Assembly: GCA_050084515.1 (NCBI GenBank)
Contig: CM114273.1
Span: 39,184,001-39,248,000, forward strand
Length of the DNA: 64,000 bases
Source of the DNA: Blasia pusilla
Taxonomy: Eukaryota > Marchantiophyta > Marchantiopsida > Blasiales
Direction of reading: 5' to 3'
Part shown: positions 62,561-64,000 of the stretch, one piece after another
How the letters are laid out: the number at the start of each line of letters is the position of its first letter
Position numbering within the stretch: the first letter of the stretch is position 1
Notes under the pieces: model-generated
What the model was told of the DNA's origin: nothing
Seen by the model: the letters and a program-made list of their open reading frames with translations, nothing else
Database searches by the model: none
Translations under genes and position numbers: made by a program

Positions 62561-62949
62561 TCGTTCTTGAATAAGGGCCGGAATCCACCGAATGTGCACC
62601 CTCCCCTGAATCTCCCACTGGGGAGTTCACCATCCCGGGCCGAAACTTCACTTCACCGGTTCACCCTGGGACGAAATAGCGTAGAGGGGACGGAGTTGGC
62701 CGTTACACTCCCTTTGCGCTCGCTGAAGTGGCTTCAGTGGTAATAATGATGGTATTGCCAGCAGAAACGTGACGATGCCCGGGAAATGATGTGGAATCGT
62801 GGTGGAGATCATAGATTCAAGGAATCACGGAGTAAGCTAAACCAATGGGAGGTGAGTTCAAGCACCTTACGAAGTTACTTGTCCTAACCATTTCAAATTA
62901 AGAGCTGGCAGGGCCCGGTCACCGGTGAAGTTGCGCAGATCATGCACGT

Positions 62950-63545
62950 GCGCTTCTGTAGATCACCCTTGAATCGACACGAGGTGAGGGCCGTGAGGTT
63001 GCCGCGTGTTGATCTGAGCCGGACGTGTCTGGCTCAGTGCGAGCTCAAGTGGTGGCCCAAGGGCAAATGCTACAAGGAGCGGCGGCGGCGGTGAAGAAGA
63101 CACATATCTACAGTCGACTACACGAGGGACACATTTTCATCCCCTGGCCATAGAGATGTATGGGGCTATGGGGAGAGGTTCGACTCGTTCCTTACGGACT
63201 GCGCCCATCATCTCCACTTGAGAAATGGGTTGTCCTTAGCTACTGCGATTCAGATTGTAGGCACCGGGTCTCCATAGCGTTGCGGCGTGCCAGGCTAATG
63301 GGATTTTTGCTTGGCGGGGCTCGGTGTGGGAGACGCCGGCGCTAGAGGCCCACTTAGTAGTAGTCATAGCTCTCTTGTTGTTCTTGATATTGTCTCTGCT
63401 TTGTTGGTGAGTTTAAATCGTTAGGGGGAATGTCCCCTTCTTCCTTTTCTGGTCTTGTTGTGGCCTTCAAGTTTTGACTCTTTGAGTCCCCCTCTTTTGT
63501 ACTTCCGATGGGTTTTCCATCACTCGTTTTTATCGAAGTGCACCT
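62950..63545 (+). mobile_element. 3' end of a second restriction-endonuclease LINE, 5' truncated
   Basis: Read over frameshifts, the order matches the C-terminus of the 26-28 kb element: GAAAAVKKTHIYSRLHEGHI (about 63,075), FIPLAIEMYG (about 63,135), then ERFDSFLTDCAHHLH (about 63,170), RHRVSIALRRARLMG (about 63,255). A 3' UTR follows, with TTGACTCTTTGAGTCCCC comparable to TTGACTCCTCTTTTGAG in the first copy. The nuclease core upstream is lost or unrecognisable. Dead. Confidence 0.7.
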
Positions 63546-64000
63546 TCATTCACTGACCGCATTAGCAAGGAACGCTCAAATGTGTCTTGTCTTCTTACCA
63601 GACTCCAGAGTCGGTGTAACTGGCTCAGAAGGACCTCGGCGTCCCCCGAGCTGATTCACCATTTCCTAGAGGGCTGGCGGTGGTGGCGCCGCCCGCCGTG
63701 TTTGAAGTGATTATTGGTCGGATGTCTTTGATCGAGCGCTAGTGAAGACTCAGATCCCGTAACTGAGCAATATAAGTACTACTTGTACTTACCCTAGTGA
63801 GGTTCGTTCTCTTCGTGTTAGTTCCAAGTACCTTTCCACCTCACAGATAAATCTGGCTGCAATCATTGGCAAGTGACCATGACAAAGAGAGCTTTTCGTA
63901 AACACCCGAAACAACATATGTCAGCCGCTCGCCTGTGATGAAAGCGCATACTTGAACCAGACCTTATGCAGAATAATGAAAGCTGCAAAGTTGCGATGAT
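63546..64000. other. No gene recognised at the right edge
   Basis: Mixed composition, with no domain or repeat seen. The window ends within it. Confidence 0.4.

Overview
The window looks like nuclear DNA of a land plant, probably a non-seed lineage such as a bryophyte or lycophyte. The reasons are two plant cell-surface or secretory genes (one with six GT-AG introns), Ty3/gypsy elements carrying a PHD finger, non-LTR elements ending in a restriction-like endonuclease, a hAT transposon remnant and a 180-bp satellite. The lineage is an inference; no marker gene fixes it. I see no rRNA, tRNA, CRISPR array or intact bacterial-type operon.

Layout. 1-12 kb is decayed transposon DNA: a hAT-type MITE family, LTR-derived repeats, and two Ty3/gypsy remnants placed head to head (A on minus, 4.6-6.9 kb; B on plus, 7.1-10.4 kb). 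About 12-26 kb is a gene island of higher GC with two genes, both on minus: a DUF642 wall protein (13.3-14.6 kb) and a seven-exon acid lipase (18.8-25.2 kb) whose exon chain joins in frame. 26.2-28.5 kb is a non-LTR retrotransposon. 32.0-35.1 kb is a broken gag-protease element (D) carrying what looks like motif I of a cytosine-5 DNA methyltransferase. 38.4-42.7 kb is a satellite array of about 180-bp units with an internal inversion, interrupted at 42.7-44.7 kb by a minus-strand Ty3/gypsy derivative (C) whose integrase ends in a complete C4HC3 PHD finger. 45.2-48.2 kb is a hAT transposase remnant. 49-64 kb holds more repeats, foldback hairpins, tandem duplications, several MITEs (two with perfect 8-bp target duplications) and a second non-LTR 3' end.

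How it fits together. Only the lipase and the DUF642 gene look functional; both products should enter the secretory pathway and reach the wall, apoplast or vacuole. Most of the rest is nested, mutated mobile DNA. The strongest candidate for an unusual system is the Ty3/gypsy family. Three copies (A, B, C) share a C-terminal PHD finger, a likely chromatin reader, and a fourth gypsy-like fragment (D) carries a methyltransferase-like segment after its protease. If D belongs to the same family, these elements once carried both a DNA-methylation writer and a chromatin reader. That link is inferred, not shown here.
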